Below are positions 8,268 through 16,248 of a stretch of DNA of 29,015 nt, piece by piece. The stretch is from positions 1-29,015 of the forward strand of contig NZ_DOEH01000033.1 of the NCBI RefSeq assembly GCF_003533305.1. The letters run 5' to 3'. The DNA is from Providencia sp. GTDB taxonomy: Bacteria > Pseudomonadota > Gammaproteobacteria > Enterobacterales > Enterobacteriaceae. How positions within the stretch are numbered: position 1 is the stretch's first letter; each line of letters begins with the position of its first letter. The notes beneath the pieces are model-generated. The model worked only from the letters and a program-made list of their open reading frames with translations, had not been told where the DNA came from and ran no database searches. Both the position numbers and the translations under genes were made by a program.

Positions 8268-8486
8268 TTACGGGCGGAATTGGTTGTTAGGCATGAAGTT
8301 AATTGATTCATGCAGTTCAGACCAGACTAGCACAATTTCGCCAGAAACTAACTGGCGTTTCACATCATCAACCTTATCTTGCAAGCTTTTTTCATGGCTT
8401 CCGTAATCAGTGCCTTCGCGTAACACATAGCTTTCTATTAGGTTATCAAGTGTTTCGGGGGCTAACTCTTGCCAAGGGATTAACAT
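8268..8486 (-). CDS. yheU: Conserved small protein YheU
   Basis: This 72-aa protein matches E. coli YheU over its full length ([20 protein letters not shown], then [13 protein letters not shown] and VLVWSELHE). It belongs to the UPF0270 group of small, soluble, uncharacterised proteins. No catalytic motif is visible. Its start codon lies within the end of yheT (7-bp overlap, 8480-8486), which implies translational coupling, and prkB follows 60 bp later. The function is unknown. Confidence 0.92.
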   Translation of the reverse strand: MLIPWQELAPETLDNLIESYVLREGTDYGSHEKSLQDKVDDVKRQLVSGEIVLVWSELHESINFMPNNQFRP

Positions 8487-9466
8487 TGTTTTTGCTCATT
8501 TAAATAGGGTGCTAACCACTGAGGAATTCGTGTTTCTAACCACATTTGTGGCTTTCTAAAACTACCACCAACAAAACCAACATGGCCACCGTGTTCTGTC
8601 ATTTGGTATTCAATGTTATGGGGTAAATGACTTAAATCAGGCACAACTTCGGGAGCCATAAATGGGTCGTCTTTAGCATGAATAATCAGCGTTGGTTTGG
8701 TGATTTGCGACAATTTTGGTAATGCGCTGCATTTTTGATAGTAATCCGTTGCATCATCAAATCCATGAATGCGTGCAGTAATGACATCATCGAACTCACG
8801 AATGCGTTTGAGTTGTTTCAGTTGCAATAAATTCAATGGTAAAGACCCCGGATAGCGCACCAATTTACGCGTTGCATTGCGTTTCAAACCATTCAATAAA
8901 TAGCGCTGATAAAACTGTGAGAGACCTTTTTCCATACGTAAAGAGCAGGCTTCTAGCATTAATGGTGCGGAGACAACTACCGCGGCGTCAAGGTCAGCAT
9001 TCTCACCATTTTCAGCGAGATAACAGGCTAGCATGTTGCCCCCAAGGGAGTAACCGACCGCCGCTGTTGGCACATTGCCCCAAGTTTGTTTTAACCAATG
9101 TAAGAAATAGCGTGCATCACTGGTTTCACCTGAATGATAAATTCGGCTTTGACGATTAGGTTCACCACTACAACCTCGAAAGTGCATAACAACACCAAGC
9201 CAGCCTTGTTTTTGCGCACTTTCAAGCATTCCGTGTGCATAAGGGCTTTTAAAATTCCCTTCTAGGCCGTGAAAAATAACTAAGCGGGGCTTATGGCTTG
9301 CCAGCTCAGGTTTTTCACTCCAAGCGAGATCGATAAAATCGCCATCGGGCAATTCTAGTCGTTGCCAAGTCGGTTTGATTTTCGGCGTTCGACGAAAAAT
9401 CCTTGGCAATAAGGTTTGGAGATGTGGATTTTTAGCCCAATTGATAGGACGGAAATTTTCTGACAT
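8480..9466 (-). CDS. yheT: Alpha/beta-hydrolase YheT (AB-hydrolase YheT/ABHD1 group)
   Basis: This is an alpha/beta-hydrolase of the YheT group, a probable esterase without an established substrate. The nucleophile elbow GYSLGGN puts Ser140 (numbered from the start chosen here) as the catalytic serine. The Asp is probably in IHAKDDPFM and the His in EHGGHVGF, near the C-terminus. VIFHGLEG supplies the oxyanion-hole turn. I chose the ATG at 9466 ([10 protein letters not shown]), which gives 328 aa against 340 in E. coli. The only longer in-frame option begins at a TTG at 9532 without a ribosome-binding site, and the chosen start itself has only a weak, close AAGG. It heads the yheT-yheU-prkB cluster and diverges from the LysE-family gene. 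Confidence 0.9.
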   Translation of the reverse strand: MSENFRPINWAKNPHLQTLLPRIFRRTPKIKPTWQRLELPDGDFIDLAWSEKPELASHKPRLVIFHGLEGNFKSPYAHGMLESAQKQGWLGVVMHFRGCSGEPNRQSRIYHSGETSDARYFLHWLKQTWGNVPTAAVGYSLGGNMLACYLAENGENADLDAAVVVSAPLMLEACSLRMEKGLSQFYQRYLLNGLKRNATRKLVRYPGSLPLNLLQLKQLKRIREFDDVITARIHGFDDATDYYQKCSALPKLSQITKPTLIIHAKDDPFMAPEVVPDLSHLPHNIEYQMTEHGGHVGFVGGSFRKPQMWLETRIPQWLAPYLNEQKQC

Positions 9467-9565
9467 AGCCTTATTTAATTTCTTAGAACTCTTGTGAGGC
9501 ACATAACATACTGTTATTTTTTTGTGATGCAAGTGTGCAAGTTTAAGTTGAGGATTAGATTATAA

Positions 9566-10171
9566 ATGACACTGGGGCTTATTTTTTCTCTTTTTACGTT
9601 TTTATTCATTGCGGCGGTGACACCCGGCCCTAACAATATGTTATTAACATCCAGTGCTGCCAATTCGGGTTTTCGTCGTAGTATCGCATTATTGCTAGGA
9701 ATTATGCTTGGCATGCAATCCATACTTTATTTGTCTGCATTTGGTATTGCAGCGCTTTTGCTGTTATATCCAGCCATTCATGTGATATTAAAAGTAGCTG
9801 GTAGCATTTATTTGTTATGGCTAGCATGGAAAACAGCAACTGCGAATTATGCACCACTTAAGACAAATAGCGAAGCAGTAAAAAGTGTAACTTGGTATCA
9901 AGGGGGATTATTGCAGTTTTTAAACCCAAAAGCATGGATGATGGGTTTAGGCGCAGTGGGGAGTTTCAGCTTACCGGGGGAGCTTTTTACTGAGTCAATT
10001 ATCATAATGAGTATTGCATTTATTATTGTAAATTTTGTTGCTGGACTGATATGGATGGGGTTTGGTTCTTTAATTGGACTGTTTTTACGCAGTCGCCGTG
10101 CATGGTTTATTTTTAATTTGGTGATGGGATTATTAACTGCACTGTGTGTTCCGTTGATTTGGTTGGAATAG
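9566..10171 (+). CDS. LysE/RhtB-family amino-acid exporter
   Basis: This 201-aa inner-membrane protein has about six hydrophobic segments and the LysE/RhtB signature TPGPNN at residues 19-24. A second conserved segment is FLNPKAWMMGLGAV in the middle. Family members export amino acids or their derivatives (lysine, threonine, homoserine, cysteine). It resembles the EamB (YfiK) type in the N-terminal third, but I cannot name the substrate. GAGG lies 12 nt before the ATG, a long spacing. It is divergent from yheT and is followed by a terminator shared with murP, so it is a single-gene unit. It is not next to yheT in E. coli and belongs to the inserted metabolic block. Confidence 0.88.
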   Translation: MTLGLIFSLFTFLFIAAVTPGPNNMLLTSSAANSGFRRSIALLLGIMLGMQSILYLSAFGIAALLLLYPAIHVILKVAGSIYLLWLAWKTATANYAPLKTNSEAVKSVTWYQGGLLQFLNPKAWMMGLGAVGSFSLPGELFTESIIIMSIAFIIVNFVAGLIWMGFGSLIGLFLRSRRAWFIFNLVMGLLTALCVPLIWLE

Positions 10172-10237
10172 AATGGTAACAGTAGGCTGAAATATACCTA
10201 AGTCATTATGCGGTCAATGTGAATGAATAAAACCTAA

Positions 10238-10261
10238 AAAGGCAGCGTAATAGCTGCCTTT
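10238..10261. terminator. Bidirectional terminator between the LysE-family gene and murP
   Basis: A 9-bp GC-rich stem, AAAGGCAGC (10238-10246) with GCTGCCTTT (10253-10261), has a 6-nt loop and A/T tracts at its base. It lies between converging stop codons. On the minus strand it is followed by TTTAGG, and on the plus strand by TTTAG. Confidence 0.75.
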
Positions 10262-10281
10262 AGTTAAAAACATTTTACGAA

Positions 10282-11751
10282 TTAATCTAAATCGATATTC
10301 TTACTACCAAATAAATAAGTGAATAAAAATCCGCAGGCATAGGCCACTAAAATACCGCCAACATAGACTGCCATACCTGCAAGCACACCTTGTGCTGAAG
10401 TCATTAATGGAATTGCAATCAGTCCAGAAGGGCCAAATATAGTGTTAAGCCCAACAGGTAAGCCCATCCAAGCAATTAAACCGATAAAGAAACCACCGGC
10501 AGCACCACCTAAACACGCTGTGATAAATGGTTTAACACGAGGCAATGTAACACCATAAATTAATGGTTCACCAATACCTAAGAACCCTGGGAAAAGTGCA
10601 CCACTAATTTGGCTGCGGATCACTGAGCCTTTTTTAGCTTTCATATAAAGCGCAAGTGCAGCGCCTACTTGCCCAGCACCTGCCATGGCAAGTATCGGGA
10701 ATAGTGAGTTAAACCCTTGGGTTTCGACAAGCGCTACATAGACAGGGATAAAACCTTGGTGAACACCAAACATTACTGCAATTAAGAACAAACCAGCAAG
10801 AAGTGCAGTACCTATTGGATTACCATTTAAATGCATGAATAGCCATGACATGCCGTTAAATAACCAAACACCAATTGGCATGATGAAAATAAATGTCGCG
10901 GCTCCAACTATTAGTAATGTAATAGTTGATGTCAGAATAATATCAAGATTAGCTGGGATAATTTTACGTACTTGTTTTTCAACCCAAGCGCCGAAAATAC
11001 AGGCAATCAAAATACCAATAATGTTGCCTCTTGGGTCGATATACCAGCCAAAGAAGTCTGTCATACCGGAGTAGAAGCCTTTAGTTGCCGCAGGGTCATA
11101 ACCTAACAGAAACAATGCGGCAATAATGGCACCATTAACACCGCTACCACCAAAAGCTTTTTGTGCATTATAGCCAATGAGAATACCCATAAAGGTAAAC
11201 AATCCCTTCCCGAATACGGCCATATAAGCGATTAAGCTTTTTAGCCAACCAAGTTGTTGGGAGTCGGGCGGAAATAGATTCTCATTTGCGAGGAGCAAGC
11301 TTAACAGCGAAGCGAGTCCCATAAGCAAACCTGCGCCGATAAAACCGGGGATCAATGGCGTAAAAATAGTCGCAAATTTGGATAGAAAACGATGAACAGC
11401 ACTTGTTTGTTTCTTTTTTAATTGTTGTTTGTTTGCTGAGGCTATCTCATTAAGATCTTGTGTTGGAGCTGACGATGCGATATCTGCATCTTCATCATTT
11501 TCAATAATATGATTCATTAGGTCAGCGGCAGTTTGTGCTTTTCCTGGGCCGAGTACGATTTGTAATTGTTCATCACTTTCAATTACACCGAGTACACCAG
11601 GAACCTGTTTTATTGCAGCTTTATCGACAAGTTGGTCATTGTTTAATGTCAAACGTAAGCGAGTCATGCAATTACCGCATTGCTTGATATTATGACTACC
11701 ACCAACTAGTTGCAGGATCTGCAGCATCATTTCTTTTGTTATTTTAGCCAT
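10282..11751 (-). CDS. murP: PTS N-acetylmuramic acid-specific EIIBC component
   Basis: MurP imports N-acetylmuramic acid across the inner membrane and phosphorylates it to MurNAc-6-phosphate. Phosphate comes from EI, HPr and a glucose-type EIIA supplied elsewhere, since no EIIA domain is present. The N-terminal EIIB domain (about 1-85) has the phosphorylation motif GNCMTRLRL with Cys28. After a linker of about 35 residues rich in Lys and Gln, the EIIC domain spans about 120-480, with many membrane helices and the segments [18 protein letters not shown] and [14 protein letters not shown]. At 489 aa it is about 15 residues longer than E. coli MurP, mainly around the linker and the first EIIC loop. 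It lies 27 bp downstream of murQ, on the same transcript. Confidence 0.95.
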   Translation of the reverse strand: MAKITKEMMLQILQLVGGSHNIKQCGNCMTRLRLTLNNDQLVDKAAIKQVPGVLGVIESDEQLQIVLGPGKAQTAADLMNHIIENDEDADIASSAPTQDLNEIASANKQQLKKKQTSAVHRFLSKFATIFTPLIPGFIGAGLLMGLASLLSLLLANENLFPPDSQQLGWLKSLIAYMAVFGKGLFTFMGILIGYNAQKAFGGSGVNGAIIAALFLLGYDPAATKGFYSGMTDFFGWYIDPRGNIIGILIACIFGAWVEKQVRKIIPANLDIILTSTITLLIVGAATFIFIMPIGVWLFNGMSWLFMHLNGNPIGTALLAGLFLIAVMFGVHQGFIPVYVALVETQGFNSLFPILAMAGAGQVGAALALYMKAKKGSVIRSQISGALFPGFLGIGEPLIYGVTLPRVKPFITACLGGAAGGFFIGLIAWMGLPVGLNTIFGPSGLIAIPLMTSAQGVLAGMAVYVGGILVAYACGFLFTYLFGSKNIDLD

Positions 11752-11778
11752 GCTTTTTATCTCATCTCATTGCGCACG

Positions 11779-12693
11779 TTAGGCGGTGGATTTAGCAATA
11801 TTGAGTGCAGTACGAATAAAACCTTTGTTGTTACTGAGCAATTGGCGTGCCTCATCTGCATTTAAGCCTGATAAGATCATTAAAATTGCTGTTTTACAGT
11901 GTCTATCACATTGTTGTAATGCAGATTCAGCAGCTTCTCTATCACATTCAGTTGCCTCCATCACAATCTTAGTTTGTCTCTCAATTAATTTGGCATTAGT
12001 GGCTTCAACATCGACCATCAAATTACCAAATACTTTTCCAATGCGGATCATGGCACCGGTAGTAATCATGTTCAGTACCAATTTTTGTGCGGTGCCGGCT
12101 TTCATTCGTGATGAACCTGTGACAACTTCAGCACCAACTACCGGTGTAATGGCGATATCTGCGGCATTAGAAACCGGACTGTTTGGATTACAACTAATTG
12201 ATGCAGTGATTGCGCCAATTGAGCGAGCGTAGGCCATAGCGCCTAAAACATAAGGTGTGCGCCCACTTGCGGCAATGCCGACTAAAATATCTTTATTGCT
12301 AAAATGGATATCTTTTAGGTCTTGCACGCCCATTTCGGGTTTATCTTCGGCATTTTCTACAGCACGAAAAATAGCTTGATGGCCACCTGCGATTAAACCA
12401 ATGACTTGTTCATGAGGCGTACCAAACGTTGGTGGGCACTCACTCGCATCTAATATACCTAAACGACCAGAAGTACCAGCACCTGAATAAATTAGTCTGC
12501 CACCGTTTAAAAAGGCGTCGGCGACTTTATCAACGAGCTGAGCAATTTCAGGTAATACTTTTTCAACGGCGAGAGGAACTTGCTTATCTTCATTATTGAT
12601 AACTTGCAGCATCTCAAGAGTGGAAAGTTGGTCAATATTGGTGCTCGCCTGATTACGGCTCTCAGTTACCATCTTACTTAAATCAATGGTCAT
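11779..12693 (-). CDS. murQ: N-acetylmuramic acid 6-phosphate etherase
   Basis: MurQ cleaves the D-lactyl ether of MurNAc-6-phosphate, giving GlcNAc-6-phosphate and D-lactate. This is the committed step of MurNAc catabolism and cell-wall recycling. The protein is a SIS-domain etherase with the sugar-phosphate loop [20 protein letters not shown]; Glu85 corresponds to the catalytic acid/base (Glu83 in E. coli). [23 protein letters not shown] is the second signature. Length is 304 aa, the family's usual size. AGGAG lies 9-10 nt before the ATG. It is the first gene of murQ-murP. The upstream region contains a CRP-like site and a palindromic operator, so expression probably needs cAMP-CRP and release of MurR. 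Confidence 0.96.
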   Translation of the reverse strand: MTIDLSKMVTESRNQASTNIDQLSTLEMLQVINNEDKQVPLAVEKVLPEIAQLVDKVADAFLNGGRLIYSGAGTSGRLGILDASECPPTFGTPHEQVIGLIAGGHQAIFRAVENAEDKPEMGVQDLKDIHFSNKDILVGIAASGRTPYVLGAMAYARSIGAITASISCNPNSPVSNAADIAITPVVGAEVVTGSSRMKAGTAQKLVLNMITTGAMIRIGKVFGNLMVDVEATNAKLIERQTKIVMEATECDREAAESALQQCDRHCKTAILMILSGLNADEARQLLSNNKGFIRTALNIAKSTA

Positions 12694-12725
12694 AAAAAAT
12701 TGCTCCTAAATCTATTAATGTGGCA

Positions 12726-12731
12726 ATATTA
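12726..12731 (-). promoter_or_regulatory. Candidate murQ -10 element
   Basis: Read leftward this is TAATAT (5/6 to TATAAT). A start point about 7 bases further on would be 41-42 bases from the centre of the CRP-like site, the geometry of a class II CRP-activated promoter. The -35 position is occupied by the palindromic operator. Confidence 0.45.
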
Positions 12732-12749
12732 AGGAATTATTTATTCCTT
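12731..12749. promoter_or_regulatory. Probable MurR operator 1 (murQ side)
   Basis: The perfect 7-bp arms AAGGAAT (12731-12737) and ATTCCTT (12743-12749) have a 5-bp spacer. The site lies between the CRP-like site and the murQ -10, where a bound repressor would block RNA polymerase. A second copy lies near murR. MurR is known to bind the murR-murQ intergenic region in E. coli; this specific sequence is my inference. Confidence 0.55.
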
Positions 12750-12752
12750 TGG

Positions 12753-12768
12753 TGTGATTTCGATCACG
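12753..12768. promoter_or_regulatory. CRP-binding site for murQP
   Basis: TGTGA-TTTCGA-TCACG matches the CRP consensus at 9 of 10 informative positions, the best such site I found in the window. Its centre (12760.5) lies at about -41.5 relative to the predicted murQ start. CRP dependence of murQP is known in E. coli. Confidence 0.75.
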
Positions 12769-12834
12769 GTGCTATCTATTCTGATTTGTCAGTATGGAAG
12801 AATATTTTTTAAATAGTAATGGTGGTTTTTTTTG

Positions 12835-12869
12835 TTACTTATTGAATATGAATGATTTTAAATAAGTAA
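12835..12869. repeat. Inverted repeat in the murQ-murR intergenic region
   Basis: TTACTTATT (12835-12843) and AATAAGTAA (12861-12869) are perfect 9-bp inverted repeats with a 17-base spacer. The role is unknown: either a hairpin or an additional operator. The sequence differs from the AAGGAAT motif. Confidence 0.4.
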
Positions 12870-12883
12870 TGAGCTTGTTATTA

Positions 12884-12902
12884 AAGGAATAATTTATTTT
12901 TT
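12884..12902. promoter_or_regulatory. Probable MurR operator 2 (murR side)
   Basis: AAGGAAT (12884-12890), a 5-bp spacer and ATTTTTT (12896-12902) repeat the layout of operator 1, with one perfect arm and one degenerate arm (5/7). It lies about 40 bp before the murR start, where it could mediate autoregulation. Confidence 0.4.
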
Positions 12903-12942
12903 ATTTTCAACAATAATTATGTATAAACAATAAGGAGCTTGA

Positions 12943-13803
12943 ATGACATTACTCGATACCATTACTTACTTATTGCCGCGATTAGCTGAAAATCAGCGTA
13001 AAATTGCACAATTTATTATTGAGAAACCAGAAGAAGTCTTGAATTTGTCGTCACAACAATTGGCAGAGATACTGGATATCAGTCAGTCTGCTATTGTTAA
13101 GTTTAGTCAAAAAGTTGGGGTGAAGGGATATCCTGCACTTAAACTTGCACTCAGCGAGATTATTGGTCGCCAACAACTAAATGAAGCTAATCCTCATATC
13201 GCGTTACATAATCGAATTGCACAAGAAGATAATTTGATGGTGGTGGCACAAAAACTGGCAATGGAAAAAAATCATTCCATTACAGAAACCACAAAGCACA
13301 TTGATTTTAAACAGTTCGAAAAGATTGTAGATATCATTGATAAATCAAACAGAGTTCAAATTGTCGGTATTGGTGGGTCAGGACTAACAGCAAAAGATTT
13401 GAGTTATAAATTACAAAAAATAGGTATTACCACATTAGTTGAATCTGACCATCACGTCCAAATCGCGGCAGCCTTGACGTTAAATCCGAATGATACACAA
13501 ATTGTTATTTCTTTTTCAGGTAAACGTAAAGACATGCTAACAGCGGCAAATATTGCGCGTAAGCAAGGTGCTTGCGTGGTGGCGATTACTCGCTCTCGTC
13601 AGTCTCCGCTTGCACAATTATCTGATTATATTTTAGAAAGTATTGCCGAAGAAAATGAATGGCGCAGTTCGTCTATCTCGTCGAGAACGGCACAAAATAC
13701 CTTAACTGACTTACTATTTATGGCGTTATTACAAAGACGTGAAGCTAAAGCGAAATCATTAGTGATGAATGCTAGGATTGTGATTAATCGATTAGATGAA
13801 TAG
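12943..13803 (+). CDS. murR: RpiR-family transcriptional repressor of MurNAc catabolism
   Basis: MurR is an RpiR-type regulator that represses the MurNAc genes and is released by MurNAc-6-phosphate. Residues about 1-75 form the N-terminal helix-turn-helix domain (LAEILDISQSAIVKFSQKVG). About 125-260 form a SIS sugar-phosphate-binding domain (VGIGGSGLTAKDLSYKLQKIG), and the EWRSSSISSRTAQN segment is shared with E. coli MurR. At 286 aa the length matches the family. It is divergent from murQP with a 249-bp region between them containing the operator pair, the same layout as in E. coli. AAGGAG lies 5-6 nt before the ATG. The alternative of a different RpiR regulator is unlikely given this context. 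Confidence 0.93.
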   Translation: MTLLDTITYLLPRLAENQRKIAQFIIEKPEEVLNLSSQQLAEILDISQSAIVKFSQKVGVKGYPALKLALSEIIGRQQLNEANPHIALHNRIAQEDNLMVVAQKLAMEKNHSITETTKHIDFKQFEKIVDIIDKSNRVQIVGIGGSGLTAKDLSYKLQKIGITTLVESDHHVQIAAALTLNPNDTQIVISFSGKRKDMLTAANIARKQGACVVAITRSRQSPLAQLSDYILESIAEENEWRSSSISSRTAQNTLTDLLFMALLQRREAKAKSLVMNARIVINRLDE

Positions 13804-13929
13804 GTTTGCTATAAAATAATGTGCTATATCTGGCTTATGACGACTTATAATTTTGCAAAATAACCTTACTTACGTTAATACTGATACGGTAAGGATTTAA
13901 ATTTCAAATAGTTAAATGAGGAATGATTA

Positions 13930-16206
13930 ATGCGAGCACTGATAGTCTATACGGAACTAACGGATGATGATTCTGTTATTAGCCATGCGGTTGCAAGACT
14001 CGCTAGCGAATTAAATGATGAACATGTGGAAACCGTTATCATTCGAGATTTTGAAGATGGGCTCGCTTATATTCGCTCAAATACCAGTATTGATTGCTTA
14101 TTATATGGACGAGATATGTCCGATAAAGGCGAGCAAGTTCAAGCTAATCAGTTAATTACTCAATTACATCGCAGACAAGAAGATGTTCCGGTATTTTTAC
14201 TGAGCGACCGTGAAGAAGCTTTGGTGGCTTTTGACCGCAAAATGATGGAACAAGTTGATGAATTTGCGTGGATTTTAGAGGATTCTGCCGATTTTATTGC
14301 AGGCCGCGTTCTGGCAGCTATTCAGCGTTACCGCGCTCAATTATTACCACCATTAATGAAAAGTTTGATTAAATATAGTGATGTTCATGAATATTCGTGG
14401 GCAGCACCCGGTCATCAGGGCGGTGTTGGATTTACTAAAACGCCAGCAGGCCGTATTTATCATGATTTTTTTGGTGAAAATTTATTTCGCACTGATATTG
14501 GTATAGAACGTGTTGCGGTTGGTTCACTGCTCGATCATACCGGTGCTTTTGGTGAGTGTGAAAAAAATGCTGCGCGTATTTTCGGGGCTGATCAATCTTA
14601 CTCAGTCGTTGTGGGGACATCGGGTTCTAATCGAACTATCATGCAAGCCTGTATGACCGATGATGATGTGGTGATCATTGACCGCAATTGTCATAAATCT
14701 ATTGAACAAGGGCTAATTTTAACTGGGGCAAAACCAGTTTATATGATCCCAAGCCGTAATCGATACGGAATTATTGGCCCGATTTACCCACAAGAAATGT
14801 CTCCTGAATCGATCGCAGCTAAAATTGCACAAAACCCGTTAACCGCAGATAAGGTCGGACAGAAACCCGCTTATAGTGTAGTGACAAACTGTACCTATGA
14901 CGGAGTTTGCTATAACGCACGCAAAGTGCAAAATTTGCTAGATAAATCATTGGATAGAATTCATTTCGATGAAGCATGGTACGGTTACGCACGCTTTAAT
15001 CCTATTTATCACGATCATTTTGCAATGCGAGATGAAGCTCGAAGTGATGATGAACCTACTATTTTCGCCACTCACTCCACTCATAAACTATTGAATGCAT
15101 TATCACAAGCTTCTTTTATTCATGTAAGAAATGGCCGTAACGCGATAGATTTCAATCGATTTAATCAAGCCTACCATATGCATGCAACCACTTCTCCTCT
15201 GTATGCTATTTGCGCGTCAAATGATATCGCGGCAGATATGATGGACGGTAATAGTGGGCGTTCACTTACGGATGAAGTAATTCGTGAATCTATCGATTTT
15301 CGCCAATCTTTGGCCTATTTATATAAAGAATTTATCAATGATGATGAATGGTTTTTTAAACCATGGAATCAAGAAATGGTGAAAGATCCAGCAACGGGAA
15401 AACGTTATGCATTTGAAGACGCACCTGTTGAATTATTGATGAAAGAGCAAAGTTGTTGGGTGATGGATCCTGCTGATAAATGGCATGGTTTTAAAGATAT
15501 TCCGGCTAACTGGGCGATGCTAGATCCCATAAAAGTGAGTATCTTGTCTCCAGGAATGGGTGATGATGGTAAATTATTAGACACTGGCGTTCCTGCTGCA
15601 TTAGTTACTGCGTGGCTTAATCATTATGGTATTGTTCCGACCCGTACTACTGATTTCCAAATTATGTTTTTATTTTCAATGGGGATCACCAAAGGTAAAT
15701 GGGGCACCTTGGTCAATGCGTTGCTATCGTTTAAACGTAATTATGATAACAACACACCATTGAAAAAAGTATTGCCTGAAGTGGTTGAGAGTGCTGTTGA
15801 AGTCTATGGTGAAATGGGGTTACGTGATCTTGGCGATAAAATGTTCGCTTACTTACAAAAAAATAACCCCGGTAGCCAATTGAACCAAGCTTATTCTGAA
15901 TTACCGCCAGTGATGATGAGTCCCCGAGCCGCTTATCAAGAAATTGTGGCTAATCGTGTCGAAGCAGTTCCTTTAGACAAACTTGCGGGGAGAACTGCTG
16001 CAAACTCAATTATTCCCTATCCACCGGGTATTCCAATGTTGTTATCAGGTGAAAATTTTGGTGATAAACATAGCCCACATATTGGCTATTTACGTAGCCT
16101 TCAGGCTTGGGATAGTGAATTCCCAGGTTTTGAACATGAAACCGAAGGCACTGAAATAATTGATGGGATGTACTATGTGATGTGCGTTAAGACGGCTAGC
16201 GAATAG
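13930..16206 (+). CDS. adiA: Arginine decarboxylase, biodegradative AdiA type
   Basis: This large PLP-dependent decarboxylase of the Orn/Lys/Arg family converts arginine to agmatine and CO2, consuming a proton. It follows E. coli AdiA almost throughout (758 versus about 755 aa). Residues 1-130 are the CheY-like wing domain. The PLP fold includes SWAAPGHQGGVGFTKTPAG and GTSGSNRT; HFDEAW holds the pyridine-binding Asp347, and HSTHK carries the Schiff-base Lys386 (same number as in E. coli). The C-terminal YPPGIPMLLSGENFG is typical. AdiA-specific stretches argue against CadA, LdcC or SpeF. AGGA lies upstream of the ATG. No adiC antiporter or adiY regulator is nearby, so its partner must be elsewhere. 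It sits between murR and yheS, not its E. coli position. Confidence 0.92.
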   Translation: MRALIVYTELTDDDSVISHAVARLASELNDEHVETVIIRDFEDGLAYIRSNTSIDCLLYGRDMSDKGEQVQANQLITQLHRRQEDVPVFLLSDREEALVAFDRKMMEQVDEFAWILEDSADFIAGRVLAAIQRYRAQLLPPLMKSLIKYSDVHEYSWAAPGHQGGVGFTKTPAGRIYHDFFGENLFRTDIGIERVAVGSLLDHTGAFGECEKNAARIFGADQSYSVVVGTSGSNRTIMQACMTDDDVVIIDRNCHKSIEQGLILTGAKPVYMIPSRNRYGIIGPIYPQEMSPESIAAKIAQNPLTADKVGQKPAYSVVTNCTYDGVCYNARKVQNLLDKSLDRIHFDEAWYGYARFNPIYHDHFAMRDEARSDDEPTIFATHSTHKLLNALSQASFIHVRNGRNAIDFNRFNQAYHMHATTSPLYAICASNDIAADMMDGNSGRSLTDEVIRESIDFRQSLAYLYKEFINDDEWFFKPWNQEMVKDPATGKRYAFEDAPVELLMKEQSCWVMDPADKWHGFKDIPANWAMLDPIKVSILSPGMGDDGKLLDTGVPAALVTAWLNHYGIVPTRTTDFQIMFLFSMGITKGKWGTLVNALLSFKRNYDNNTPLKKVLPEVVESAVEVYGEMGLRDLGDKMFAYLQKNNPGSQLNQAYSELPPVMMSPRAAYQEIVANRVEAVPLDKLAGRTAANSIIPYPPGIPMLLSGENFGDKHSPHIGYLRSLQAWDSEFPGFEHETEGTEIIDGMYYVMCVKTASE

Positions 16207-16211
16207 AATAA

Positions 16212-16242
16212 AAAGAGCCAGATCAATTTGCTCTGGCTCTTT
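16212..16242. terminator. Bidirectional terminator between adiA and yheS
   Basis: The 11-bp stem AAAGAGCCAGA (16212-16222) with TCTGGCTCTTT (16232-16242) has a 9-nt loop and flanking A- and T-tracts, between converging stop codons. It is a classic intrinsic terminator on both strands. Confidence 0.88.
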
Positions 16243-16248
16243 AATTAG

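Noticed and set aside
13864..13894. CCTTAC/GTAAGG inverted repeat between murR and adiA as a terminator or operator
   Set aside because: The arms are only 6 bp with a 19-base spacer and no T-run, so there is too little evidence for a call.
13930..16206. Lysine or ornithine decarboxylase identity
   Set aside because: The N-terminal wing and the segments around 153-290 follow AdiA, not CadA/LdcC or SpeF, and the PLP lysine falls at 386 as in AdiA.
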